Positions 23,501 to 35,399 of a DNA stretch of 64,000 nucleotides are shown in pieces (within the stretch, counting starts at the first letter, position 1; each line of letters starts with the position of its first letter). The notes beneath the pieces are model-generated. The model worked only from the letters and a program-made list of their open reading frames with translations, searched no databases and was not told the DNA's origin. The stretch is from assembly GCA_963942565.1 (NCBI GenBank), contig OZ012690.1:37052533-37116532 (forward strand), given 5' to 3'. The DNA comes from Maea johnstoni. Its lineage: Eukaryota > Annelida > Polychaeta > Spionida > Magelonidae. The translations under genes were made by a program, and so were the position numbers.

Positions 23501-24240
23501 TGCCTATAATGTTTGATGATCACCACTTTTATGACCTAAACAGTGGTCCCATACTAGCACTTTCTCACAACCTGTCCTTATTCACTTACTTAAAGCATGG
23601 AAGTGCCAAATGTCACATTCCGTACCTCCACATTAACTTAAAACCACTTCATTTTCACCAGTAAATGGTAGAAAATGTATTGCTGGACCATATTTAAGGT
23701 TTTCTATCAGTCAATTATTGTGATAGCTTGGTTTGATAATTATAACATGACAAAACACAACTACTTCATCAAAATCTCTTCATCAAAATTTAGATTTTTT
23801 AGAGTAAAAATGATATTTTGACCTTTATTTGACCTTCAACGACCCCTTAATTTTGATATTAATTTACCATTATCTTCCAGATTGAAGAGAAAATTAGACC
23901 TGATATTTTGGTGCATCATTTTCTCCCTTCCTACTTGTAAAACTTAAGATACAATCATTTTGGTTTTCAAATTTGTACCATTTTAGGCCATTTTTGGGGT
24001 CTCCCGGTGGGCTTTGTACCCTGCTTTGTACCTTAAAGCTCAAAATTGGCCTTAAAACTCTAGTCATCAAACTTTTTAAAATGTTCAACAACTCCACCAA
24101 TATTCATTTCTTCAGAAAAAGTGGCTACAGAAAAGAAATACATACCTTCAAAAAAACTGAGAAGTTTATAAACAGAAACTATAGAATATGGGAAAATCCC
24201 AGATTCTTGATTTGGCAGCCATTTTGACCTTGAATGACCT
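20521..24240 (-). promoter_or_regulatory. Right-arm array of DR4 and DR5 pairs
   Basis: Mirror image of the left-arm array, reading TGACCT. DR4 at 20521, 22562, 23399 and 24225 (imperfect at 20867); DR5 at 22982 and 23819 (one mismatch at 22185). The gap between 20882 and 22185 is the element's unique core. Confidence 0.45.
21010..22000. other. Core of the foldback element
   Basis: Sequence unlike the arms, with more G+C and CpG. It contains the 34-bp word shared with 8316-8349 and a 13-bp inverted pair CGCGACCGCATGT (21586-21598) / ACATGCGGTCGCG (21855-21867), suggesting one or more nested insertions. No coding capacity recognised. Confidence 0.5.
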
Positions 24241-24601
24241 TTATTACATCATGGGATAGAGTTAGTCCTGTGTTTAGTATTTCAAAAGATACTTCTCTTT
24301 CATACCAACATTTTGATACCAAACACTCATCTCTATGTTTGGTCTAAGCTGAGTTATGAGTGTTTTAGAGTGCCTTTCCTACCCCTATACCTATTATTTT
24401 GACCATTTTGGGGGCTTTTTACACATGTTGAGGTGTTTGAGAAAGGACCCCATAAAAAAGATGTGCACCACTTTTGAAGTCTACATCCACCCTGGCGGTA
24501 TGCCCCAAGTGTGGGCCTAAAACCGGATACTAACGGAAATTTTCTAGCTCTCGGGTTAACCTTACTCCTAAAATAGAGCCCTTTTCTTGATTTGGCTACT
24601 G

Positions 24602-25640
<1,039 letters not shown>

Positions 25641-26163
25641 TACCTTGGGCAATACACACAATATGCTACCATTACACAATACAATCCATAATGAGATTCT
25701 CATCGGAAGCAAGTTTTCACCACAGAACAAATAGTAGTAAGTACACATATTTTGTACATCAAATTATAAGTGTGTAGTGCATATGCAATGCCATGATCTG
25801 TTGGAAGTGCTGTAAAATGCAGAGACAAATTCTAGTGAAGCATTGAAAAATTAGATATTTCAATATGTTAAATCCCATTGAATAATGGAGGGACATCCTC
25901 AATGGCCGAGTGCCACAGCAATGTGCACTGACTTATCCTTCAGATGGTTTCAACTTAATACGCTCCTGTTGTATTGGCCCACAGAGGCTTGATTATAACA
26001 AAAGGAAAACGTTTTACGGTTTAACACTGTTGCTTATGTCAAAAAGTGATAAAAGGAAGGAATGTGTTTTAACTTTCAACACCTTGCTCATGACATCGCT
26101 ACGAGATAGAACCCCATAAGCGGGAAGAAATTCCGTTCTCCTCACGAATAGTTAAGGGGTCTT

Positions 26164-26490
26164 TCAGTTGCAGAAGGACCATAGACAGCCCCCACAATGC
26201 CGCACATTTATACAGCGACCAGGCCAACCAGCTTGCTTTGGAACGCAGGACACCGCACTATTACATGCATTGCATCTTATACCGCTGATGCAGATATATG
26301 AATAGGTGATGTATGTGAAATAGTCTTTCCTGTATACCAACTTAATTGCTACCATTGATACATCAAATATAAACATACTTATCTTACCTTGTGCGTCTTC
26401 CAGAGTAATCGCACTCAAAGAGACAATTAGAGTTAAAATTGCTCTAAGAGTTAACATTGCTCTAGAGGTCTGTATTACGATTGTTATCAT
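26164..26490 (-). CDS. Possible small secreted Cys-rich peptide
   Basis: A 108-codon frame. Residues 12-34 (M-L-T-L-R-A-I-L-T-L-I-V-S-L-S-A...) look like a signal peptide; Met12 at 26457 is the more natural start. The last 40 residues hold seven cysteines (C-x2-C-x5-C-x10-C-x5-C-x2-C-x4-C) just before the stop. The middle is hydrophobic and aromatic and could be an unspliced intron, since CACAAG|GTAAGA right after the signal peptide looks like a donor. However, no acceptor before the Cys-rich part restores the frame, so the two-exon model is unproven. No family recognised. It could be a chance ORF. Confidence 0.3.
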   Translation of the reverse strand: MITIVIQTSRAMLTLRAILTLIVSLSAITLEDAQGKISMFIFDVSMVAIKLVYRKDYFTYITYSYICISGIRCNACNSAVSCVPKQAGWPGRCINVRHCGGCLWSFCN

Positions 26491-26634
26491 TTTTTCTATA
26501 TATGTCAGAGAATACTAAGACATCTATTCGTACCCATGTATACTCCTCTTGTTGGTAAAAAATGCATATCTATGACATTGTATCACTGCCTGCGTATCTC
26601 ATGGTCATGTGATCAGATTTGTCGCTATTGATTT

Positions 26635-26922
26635 TTGTACCACAGTTGCTTGCCTTCCACCAATCAGAGGCCTCGAAAAGTGTAGGGTTATAGGACATAG
26701 CCCACACTTTTCAAGCCTTTGTTCTCTAAGCTGCCTAAACCAAAAGGTGTTACCCAAGGGTATACTTTTCTCGACCTGTGATTGGTGGAAGGCAGTCAAC
26801 TGTGGTACAAGCCACATAGACTCCTCGGAAGCTGTGGTGTATGGGATACCCTCGGGGTTACTCGGCTCCGCCTCGTAACACCTTGGGTATATCCCATACA
26901 CCACAGCTTCCTTGGGGTCTAT
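26635..26922 (+). mobile_element. Two-hairpin MITE unit, copy 1
   Basis: Hairpin A (26635-26810): TTGTACCACAGTTG... pairs with ...CAACTGTGGTACAA, about 45-bp arms. Hairpin B (26816-26922): ATAGACTCCTCGGAAGCTG... pairs with ...CAGCTTCCTTGGGGTCTAT, about 35-bp arms around a CTCGGCTCCGCCTCG loop. The same two hairpins occur side by side in inverted order at 52789-53078, so they form one element. Confidence 0.75.
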
Positions 26923-26929
26923 CTATCAC

Positions 26930-29220
26930 ATGTATGTGTGTGTGTGAATTGTGCGTATAGATAATGCATCAAATCGAAGTCTCCCATCATCCAGTCTCTG
27001 ACTGTCAAACTATAATTGTATCTACCCCTGCACAGTTACAGGATGGAAAAGGTCAAATTTTTATTTCCCTTTCACTTGACTGACATTTAATTCTCAGGAA
27101 GATACACTAGGGATCTACATGTATTATGTTGTAACAGCAGGTAAAAGGTGAACGTAGTAGAATCATGCTGTACGAGGGAACCCCATTATTAATAATTCAC
27201 GAAAATGCCAGAGCAAACCTTACCACTAGATGTTGGTGTAGAAGTAGGGAAATAGATAGCTACACCCCCCATAACTCATACGAATAAATACTTTATACGC
27301 AATAGGGGCAGTGCAAATGCCACAACTATCCCATTCCGGAAATTTCTCAACAATTTTAACGCCTAGTGAGTAATAATCACACTATAGGATAGCTGTATAT
27401 CTTGCTTTACTTCTCATGTCTAATTAAGCATCAACATCGTGGAAACTCACTTATTTATTATCAACATAAACAAAGTTATTAAAAAATGCAGATTTGTTTA
27501 TTTCTTCAATTTTTGTATCATTTTTATTGCTAAATCTTCTTGATGTATTTAAGTAGCTTATCCCTCTACACCTAAGTTTTATATAGTAAAAAATAATAAA
27601 TAATATTGTCCACAATATTCGCTATCATAATCTTGTATAACATGGTCTACATAGAGTATAGAGTCCAGGTAAAAACAGAGCAAACAGGAGCAGTCCTGAC
27701 AAACCTAGCACCCTCATGATATCTGAATGATGATGTCTTATGGATAAATCTGACCACATCCTTCAGCTTGTAGATTCCCACAACTCTAGACAATACAGCA
27801 ATGCACACCTCTACCCATAGCTGTTAGGAGCAATAGCAACAGCTCAATAGCTGCAGTTGTCTAAATAGAGTTATTTAATAGGAGTTAGGTACGAGTGTTT
27901 TATGCAAACTTGCCCGCGGAATAGACAGCTAACATATCAATTACCAATTAAATAGAAACCAACAAAGTCACGCATAAGAGCAAACGAAGTTTTAATAGGA
28001 TCTTATACAAAACAATACATTTGAGGGATGATCTAGAATACAGGGCATGGAGCAAGACATGGCGGTAGATTAACATACAACCTACTACTATGGTTGTTAA
28101 AGACAACTTGATATATATGGACATCACACACACACATCATCTGACAGCAATGGGTTAAATGATTCTAATAGGTTGGGCAAATACTTTTCGTATACTTTTT
28201 AACCTTACTGTAGTTGATGAATCATGTTCAAAGTTGTCAGACAAAGTCTGTGTGCAGTCCAGGTGCAAATGGGTCAAATGGTGACAGAAGCAAAATCAGC
28301 AGGTGTCCTCTAATGAACTGAAACGCCCAAATTACCTCATGATACAAGATTAGATATTTAGTGATCTTCACTATAGAATATCTTTGTTTGGTTCCTTTTT
28401 TGAGTACCGGTCGACCTCGTGGCCGGATGACTGAACACATTGCGAGTGCCCTATCATTTAGAATTTCAATTATCATCTCATTTTTTCTTATACAGTAATG
28501 AAGTGTATATATTTGTACTATACCTGTGTAAGTGGTGGATTTAAATGTTGGGAACGATAATAACATATAACTCAAATTGCCTTAATCTTTCACAAGCTCA
28601 GGTAGAAAATGCATTTATGAAGCAATTTGTCATTAATAACCTCCTGATTATAAGCTAAGAGTATGTACGAAAAAACACTTCGATCTTATCTGTCTTTTTG
28701 TTATGTTAACCATGTACTTTGAAATGGGAAAATACCAAATTGGAAATCAGTCACAGTACATATTTTCGAAATCATGGTTTTAACTTGGTACATGGTACGT
28801 CGTTTTCTTTAATTTTTTCTGCCCTATTCTGGATAGTTGCCTTGGTGAAGGAAACCGCCGCCTTAACTTCAGTAACTTCAGCAGTCAGTAACAACGCCTT
28901 AGACAACCAAAACATGGTTGGCCCCTTATCAATACTTAGTTAAGACTGGCATAAACAAACTAAACCAAGACAACATTCAATGATGAAAAATATTTGATGT
29001 CCACCAATATTGATTCGAAATTAGATCAGAAAATGTCTAAACAAACAGAATTGAAAATATTTTCTTCAAGCACCCATCAAAATTGATTTTGAGAATGAAT
29101 GTCTTTTTGTGGATATTATGAAGAATAGAGATCAATTTTAGGTTTCACAAAGTACTTCCATTCGAAACATTAGGCCAAAAATCATTTAAACATACTCTTC
29201 ATTCTATAATAAATCATTTA
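26930..29220. other. Region downstream of the ShKT gene, nothing recognised
   Basis: AT-rich. The part just below 29221 should contain the 3' UTR of the ShKT gene. No other gene, RNA or element is supported. Confidence 0.4.
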
Positions 29221-29726
29221 CTATTGACACGTTTTCCTGCATCTCTTTCTGACAACAGAACAGTAGCCCTGCTGTTTCATGTACTGACAGTTAGCAGTGG
29301 GAAGTTCATCCTCGAGTTCCCGTGAAGTTGTTGGTGCCCTGGTTGACGGCGTGTAGAAAGGGGATGTTGTACTTCCCATGGTAGGTGATGTGTACGTGGA
29401 TTTCTTGGTTTTCTGGGTTACAGGTGTTGATGCGTGTGTTGCGGATGTTGGGTAAGGGGTTGTTGGTGCCCTGGTTGAAGGCGTGTACACAGGGGATGTT
29501 GCACTTCCCGGGGTTGGCGATGTGTACGTGGATTTCTTGGTTGTCCGGGTTACAGGTGTTGATGCACGTGTGGCGGATGTTGGGTAAGGGGTCGTTTGGG
29601 TCCAGGTTGTCTGTCTCGTTGATGGAGTGCTCAGTGTGGATTCAGAGGCACCTGTTGACCATGTAACTGTTGTTGACGAGGAGGCTGGTTTCTGAGATGG
29701 TGTAACATAAGGAGTAGTAGAGACCT
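29221..29726 (-). CDS. Terminal exon: Thr/Pro mucin repeat plus last ShKT
   Basis: Acceptor TTATTAAAG|AG at 29727, phase 1. About 140 residues of Thr/Ser/Pro-rich sequence contain a 44-residue unit twice (S-T-P-V-T-x-x-T-K-K-S-T-Y-T-S-P-T ... Y-T-P-S-T-R-A-P-T-T). Then comes a ShKT-like domain C-x8-C-x6-C-x3-C ending C-Q and a TAG stop. It is the only ShKT exon with a stop in frame, so it is the gene's 3' end. The 6-residue third spacing differs from the 8 seen in most copies. Confidence 0.85.
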
Positions 29727-29854
29727 CTTTAATAAAAAAAAAAAGGGTTTTCATCAGACTATTGAGTGCTTCGATACCCGGTAAACATGTAGAGGCAAGG
29801 TCATTTTATAGACTTTCTTACGGATATCGCCAATTGTTTTGACAAATTAAATCT

Positions 29855-29965
29855 AATGATGATAATAACTGATAATAATAATAAAAATAATAATAACAAT
29901 AATAAAAAATAATAATAGTAATAATAAATAATATTAATAATAATAATAATAATAATAACAGTGGT
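29855..29965. repeat. (ATA/AAT)n low-complexity tract
   Basis: Imperfect AAT-type trinucleotide run in the last intron of the ShKT gene. The remaining intron to 30500 holds nothing recognised. Confidence 0.8.
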
Positions 29966-30510
29966 AATATTAAACAGATTTCAGATTTTTTTTAGATTTT
30001 ATCATTTCATTTCAGCGATGATATATCGAGTCAAGCAAGAATGGAATTGCAAAAAAGTAAGAATTACAACCATACTTCAATATATTTTCCATTAAACTCC
30101 TCAAACGAAATGTGAAGTGAATTTAATCACAAAACTCGCCCTTACATTAAATTCGATAAAATATGTTGACAGATTGATCCTGATTTTTGGAATGGTCACT
30201 ATTCCGTTTCCAGAAAGAAAAGGAAAATCGGTAATACTGCAAATCAAATTGGTCTGGCTTAATATAACATAAGTATTTTCTCAAGATAGGATGTTCCCTC
30301 CTGAACTTGGTAATATATTAAACAGGCTGGTGTGTAAGAATTTGGAATGAGTGAACGAGCAGTCCGTAACAATTAGGGCAAGCCTTTGGTTTGTCATCAC
30401 TATTATTTCATTCCAGGCTTAATTGCCACCTGCAGGTAAATATAACTGGGGGATATAACCAAACTTGGAGAAATTGACGATTGAATAACCGCTAACCATG
30501 TACAACATAC

Positions 30511-30594
30511 TCGAAAATGATACGAACCCCGTATCTTAACATTGTGAGCAGTAGATATGCAATGCATTAGACCACTTGGCCAATGTGGCAGCCA
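30511..30594 (-). repeat. tRNA-like sequence (pseudogene or SINE)
   Basis: The minus strand has an A box (TTGGCCAAGTGGTCTAATGC) and a B box (GGGGTTCGTATC) spaced as in a tRNA, with a T-arm stem GATAC/GTATC. Acceptor and anticodon stems do not pair well, so a working tRNA is unlikely. It lies inside a ShKT intron. Confidence 0.4.
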
Positions 30595-31302
30595 CCTATA
30601 TAGAGTGAGTATCATGAACGTGCACTACCTTGCTTTATACAGCGATATTCAAATGGAAGAAGAAATTCAAAATAGCACAATTGCTGAAAGTATAGAATGT
30701 TCTGTGCTTACAGGCTAGGATTTCATGAAGAATCACTTTGAAACTGGTAAGATTCATGCAGTCATATTAAATTTAAGTTACATTTTTTATCAAAATAAAA
30801 AAGTTGCCAAAATTCAAAACTTAAAAGTTGTTTTTTTCGAAGATCCGACTTTGACTATACGATGTGCATTGCTTAAATAAGTGGTTTGGAAACTATTTGT
30901 GCCTTATGTATTTATAAAAACTGTTAGTTATGCTGGAGCAATTTGAATAAATTCAATAAAAATGTCTAAATGCTTATGTTTGAAGCCGAACGGATATATA
31001 CAGATAAAGATATACAGTCGACATTCATTTCCGTCACCTATTGACCAGCTGTCTCAAAACAACTGATTGACTGCTTGCCCATGCGTGCAACGCTGCCTGG
31101 TCGAGATAATTAGCCACGCATATTCATAACCTATAAAATCTGTCTTTATCTTTGATGCCATGAGCGTGCGGTTGTATCTATGCTCAGGCAACTGGGCATC
31201 AATCGGGCGTGCTTGTATAGTGGCCGGTCTGTCTGAGTAGAAATTGAATATCGCTACTGCTGTTAAATGAAATACTTATAGAATTTAGAAGAATTATTTT
31301 GC

Positions 31303-31473
31303 CTTGACATGTCTTGGGGCATCTTCCGCTATATTTTGGGTATCTGCAGTAACCATGGCGTTTGTACACTTGACACCATATTGCTGGAATTCGGTCAGTC
31401 ACATCAGAAGGGATGGAAACAGTCGTAGCAAGAGCCCTTTCAATCAATTTGTTTGTTGACCGAAATGTGGTTT
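31303..31473 (-). CDS. ShKT exon 26 (171 nt)
   Basis: Acceptor AAAACTTCCAG|AA, phase 1. Linker T-T-F-R-S-T-N-K then S-D-V-T-D and W-C-x8-C-x8-C-P-K-T-C. The donor position reads CAAG|GCAAAA, a possible GC donor with a weaker consensus than the central group. If that donor is wrong, the frame stays open for about 20 more codons. Linker unlike its neighbours, so an old copy. Confidence 0.7.
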
Positions 31474-32108
31474 CTGGAAGTTTTGAAAGAAATAGCAACA
31501 TGCACATTCGTGTTCTATAAACCAAAGTGCTATATTTGTTTTATAATGTGCTTACTGCTCATTCTTGCTTAAAAGGTTTTCAGCAAGGTCAATTAAATAA
31601 TATAAAGAATTATGAAAATGTTAATATTATTGATGTTTTCCATTTTCATGTTTTACCAAAAACCATTGTAAATTGTAAAACTGGAATATTGTTTTGTGTT
31701 AATTCAATAATATAGCTTTCAAAATACTTTAAATACTAAAAATACTGGAAAAGTCACATGCATAAGTTTCAGAAATTTAATAATCTATTCATTCAATTAG
31801 AAAATACAGTATGTATTTTTGCAAGGGTCCATTCTAAATCAGGAATTTCCGAGTTCCTCGTCTCAATTCGCTTCTGTTGGGTTCCTTGAAGAGTTCAAGT
31901 TGAGAATTGAGCACATGAGCACAGTTGCACTTAAAAGGTATATAAAGTTATAAATTATCGAATTATGAACTCATGGGAACTTTTGCTACTTGTTATTTGG
32001 AAGGAAATCATTAACAATATTCAGACGTGAAGAATGAGGACCAAGTAAAAAAAACTGCAAGACTCACAGAAAAAAAGGAAAATAAACTACTTTTTTGATT
32101 TTTCATAC

Positions 32109-32258
32109 CTGAACATGTCTTAGCACATCGACGTCTTATGGAGTCAAATCTGCACAGCCCCTTTTGTAATGCCTTAAGACAATTCCTCCTACCAGCCTGA
32201 TCAGTGGCTCCAGAGGGAGTGGTACCGGTGGGTGGAACAGCAATTGTAGACCACTCTT
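32109..32258 (-). CDS. ShKT exon 25 (150 nt)
   Basis: Acceptor TTTCAAG|AA and donor TTCAG|GTATGA, both phase 1. Linker E-W-S-T-I-A-V-P-P-T-G-T-T-P-S-G-A-T-D-Q, then N-C-x8-C-x8-C-A-K-T-C-S. The most diverged member of the 32-38 kb subfamily. Confidence 0.8.
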
Positions 32259-32680
32259 CTTGAAATGTAAGAGTGAGTATGAGATGTGCATGTTTTCAAA
32301 ATACATACAACTGCTTTTAATAAATGAAATGAAATGTAGGCGTATTAACTTTTGTTCCTTTTTGTCTATTATTTTTCTTATATTCAACGTAAACTTTCAA
32401 TCTACCGCATGATGATAACATACCTGTCAACTCTACTGATTTGAGCAGTACTCAACTGATTTTAACCCCCAAAATTGTTGTCTACTGATTGCGCACCTGA
32501 TTTGAAGAAATCTATCAAGGGAACATAGTAGTCTAGTATTATAATTTCTGGATTTCAGGTATGAGGTTACTGTTCGAAGGGGGCTTTTCCAGTCCTTGGT
32601 TATGGAAAAAAATGAATACAGTTAAACAAGATGATTGGACTTTAAAGAAAAGAAAGATGTACTATTGTAAATATTTATAC

Positions 32681-32860
32681 CTGAACATGTCTTGGCGCAT
32701 CTACGTCTTACTTCACTATGTCGACAAAGTCCCCGTGCGTGTGCTTTCAAACATTTAGCTGTACCAGCCTGATCAGTAACTCCGGAGGGGGTGGTACCAG
32801 TTGATGGAACAGCTGTAGTGTTTCTCTCTTCTGGTGTAACAGCAGTTGTAGATAACTCAT
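32681..32860 (-). CDS. ShKT exon 24 (180 nt, long type)
   Basis: Acceptor CTTCAAG|AT, donor TTCAG|GTATAA. Codes D-E-L-S-T-T-A-V-T-P-E-E-R-N-T-T-A-V-P-S..., V-T-D-Q-A-G-T-A-K-C, then the C-x8-C-x8-C-x3-C core. The linker half is repeated, without a ShKT core, at 34382-34480. Confidence 0.85.
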
Positions 32861-33308
32861 CTTGAAGTACACAGGTGATTTAAAATTTGCATGCTTATGT
32901 GATATGTGAAAAAGCATTTTATTGTTTGTAGAGTGACTAGTAGGAAGGTGAAGCAGGTTTTATTCTTCTAAAATAGTTCTCTTTCTCATTCATCAAGCAC
33001 TTTCCTCTAATATTATGATAATTACAAAGTTCCATCGCTGTAGGATGTTATCATATTAGTCTCTCAAGTATAACATTACATTTTAGAGATGGTCTCTGTC
33101 GTAAAAAAAGTTTGTCTGGTTTTGCTGGCCAAAAATCAGGTAAATACAAAATTAAACATAAAAATAAATTAACACACATACTAACTCAATACCTCTTAGT
33201 TGTAATTCTAGCAAAAAATTATTTACATGGAATTGGCAGATGAAGTGCTTAAAATGTTTGGACTTACAAAAAGGAAAGGGAATGTACTATAATTGTGAAT
33301 ACATATAC

Positions 33309-33407
33309 CTGGACACGTTATGTTGCATTTATGTCTTACTTCTCTCCATCGGCAAAGTCCCCGTGCTCGTGCTCTCAAACAGTAAGCTGTACCAGCCGGA
33401 TCAGTGA
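33309..33407 (-). CDS. ShKT exon 23 (99 nt, short type)
   Basis: Acceptor GCTTTTCAG|TC falls exactly at the linker-domain boundary of the long exons, so this exon codes only T-D-P-A-G-T-A-Y-C and the ShKT core (C-x8-C-x8-C-N-I-T-C-P). Donor CCAG|GTATAT. Identical in sequence to the exon at 34929. Confidence 0.82.
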
Positions 33408-33779
33408 CTGAAAAGCATTTCATTGTTCGTTAAGTGACTAGTAGGAAGGTGAAGAAGGTTTTATACTCCTAAAATCATTCTCTTTCTTACTCATCAAACC
33501 ATTTCCTCTGATACTATGATTAGTACAAAGGTCCATAGCTGTAGAATGTTATCATATTAGGCTCTCAAGTATAACAATTCAGTTTATAGATGGTTTCTGT
33601 CGTAAAATCTTTTTCTGTGGTTTTGCTGGCCAAAAATCAAATAAACACAAACTTGAACATAAACTCAATACCTTTTAGTTGTAATCCTAGCACCAAATGA
33701 TTTACACAGAATTTGCCGGAGAAGTGCCTAAAATGATTGGACTTACATAAAGGAAAGGGAATGTACTGAATACTTATAC

Positions 33780-33959
33780 CTGGACATGTCTTGGCGCATC
33801 TACGTCTTACTTCACTATGTCGACAAAGTCCCCGTGCGCGTGCTTTCAAACATTTTGCTGTATCAGCCTGATCAGTAACTCCAGAGTGGGTGGTGCCAGT
33901 AGATGGAACAGCTGTAGTGTTTCTCTCTTCCGGTGTAACAGCAGTTGTAGATAACTCAT
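33780..33959 (-). CDS. ShKT exon 22 (180 nt, long type)
   Basis: Acceptor CTTCAAG|AT, donor CCAG|GTATAA. Same D-E-L-S-T-T linker, with T-T-H-S-G in place of T-T-P-S-G, and core K-C-L-K-A-R-A-R-G-L-C. Nearly identical to the exon at 35400. Confidence 0.85.
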
Positions 33960-33994
33960 CTTGAAGTACACAGGTGATTTAAAATTTGCATGCT

Positions 33995-34383
33995 TCCCAG
34001 CGGGCAAATGTACGTACAATGTACGTTCATTGTACGTACAAGCCCGTACATACGGATTTGGTATGGATAACATTCGGAATGAAAGTTTTTTGGACGTACG
34101 GGTCCGTACGTACATACGTACGTACGTACATTGTACGTACATTGTACGTACAGTCCAATGCCAAAACTGAATTAAAGTAGGAGTTTTTACATTACATATA
34201 AGGAAATTCTGAAGTGAATCTCACATAGGATTTCCCTATCATCATTTGTAATAAGTACAAATAAGTAGGAATTCCTTGATCAGTGTTCCCCTTGAAGGAG
34301 TATTCTGTTCAAATATATACCATGTCTGAATCTGAAGTTAACTTATACCATTTGATTCTGCACTAAATCATGCCATGTGACCT
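33995..34383. mobile_element. Insertion with TACGTAC palindromes
   Basis: Comparison with the tandem copies shows this 390-bp segment is extra: both sides match the neighbouring repeats, but the middle does not. It starts CCCAGCGGGCAAATG and is rich in TACGTACATTGTACGTAC-type words in both orientations (34010-34060 and 34095-34152). Its insertion coincides with loss of the ShKT half of one exon copy. Confidence 0.55.
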
Positions 34384-34480
34384 ACAGCCTGATCAGTAAC
34401 TCTGGAGGGGGTGGTACCAGTTGATGGAACAGCTGTAGTGTTTCTCTCTTCCGGTGTAACAGCAGTTGTAGATAACTCAT
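34382..34480 (-). pseudogene. Partial ShKT exon (linker only)
   Basis: Has the acceptor and linker of the long exon type, but its ShKT half is missing next to the insertion at 33995-34383. The remaining 99 nt keep the frame and end at a weak GT, so use as a linker exon cannot be excluded. Confidence 0.6.
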
Positions 34481-34928
34481 CTTGAAGTACACAGGTGATT
34501 TAAAATTTGCATGCTTATGTGATATGTGAAAAAGCATTTTATTGTTTGTAGAGTGACTAGTAGGAAGGTGAAGCAGGTTTTATTCTTCTAAAATAGTTCT
34601 CTTTCTCATTCATCAAGCACTTTCCTCTAATATTATGATAATTACAAAGTTCCATCGCTGTAGGATGTTATCATATTAGTCTCTCAAGTATAACATTACA
34701 TTTTAGAGATGGTTTCTGTCGTAAAAAATGTTTGTCTGGTTTTGCTGGCCAAAAATCAGGTAAATACAAAATTAAACATAAAAATAAATTAACACACATA
34801 CTAACTCAATACCTCTTAGTTGTAATTCTAGCAAAAAATTATTTACATGGAATTGGCAGATGAAGTGCTTAAAATGTTTGGACTTACAAAAAGGAAAGGG
34901 AATGTACTATAATTGTTAATACTTATAC

Positions 34929-35027
34929 CTGGACACGTTATGTTGCATTTATGTCTTACTTCTCTCCATCGGCAAAGTCCCCGTGCTCGTGCTCTCAAAC
35001 AGTAAGCTGTACCAGCCGGATCAGTGA
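34929..35027 (-). CDS. ShKT exon 21 (99 nt, short type)
   Basis: Exon sequence identical to 33309-33407, inside a block about 99 percent identical to 32860-33990. Acceptor CTTTTCAG|TC, donor CCAG|GTATAA, phase 1 at both ends. Confidence 0.82.
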
Positions 35028-35399
35028 CTGAAAAGCATTTCATTGTTCGTTAAGTGACTAGTAGGAAGGTGAAGAAGGTTTTATACTCCTAAAATCATTC
35101 TCTTTCTTACTCATCAAACCATTTCCTCTGATACTATGATTAGTACAAAGGTCCATAGCTGTAGAATGTTATCATATTAGGCTCTCAAGTATAACAATTC
35201 AGTTTATAGATGGTTTCTGTCGTAAAATCTTTTTCTGTGGTTTTGCTGGCCAAAAATCAAATAAACACAAACTTGAACATAAACTCAATACCTTTTAGTT
35301 GTAATCCTAGTACCAAATGATTTACACAGAATTTGCCGGAGAAGTGCCTAAAATGATTGGACTTACATAAAGGAAAGGGAATGTACTGAATACTTATAC

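Larger units (their letters stand above)
16791..24601. mobile_element. 7.8-kb foldback transposable element
   Basis: A giant inverted repeat. The left arm (16791 to about 19450) is matched in reverse by about 22000 to 24601. The ends read CAGTAGCCA...GGTTAACCCGAGAGCTAG on both sides, with a diverged patch between. Each arm contains tandem units of about 835 bp (DR4 sites starting near 17142, 17968, 18805 and 19657). Further partial units in opposite orientation fill 19450-20050 and 20050-21010. A non-repetitive, GC-richer core lies at about 21010-22000. No ORF longer than about 85 codons, so it is non-autonomous. The structure matches foldback (FB/TU/Galileo-like) elements. No target-site duplication was found. 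The arms are mostly above about 90 percent identical by eye, suggesting fairly recent activity or gene conversion. Confidence 0.8.

Noticed and set aside
17191-24227. Small frames of 60-85 codons repeated in both arms of the foldback element
   Set aside because: They recur only because the DNA is an inverted repeat; no start context or domain, and frames differ between units.
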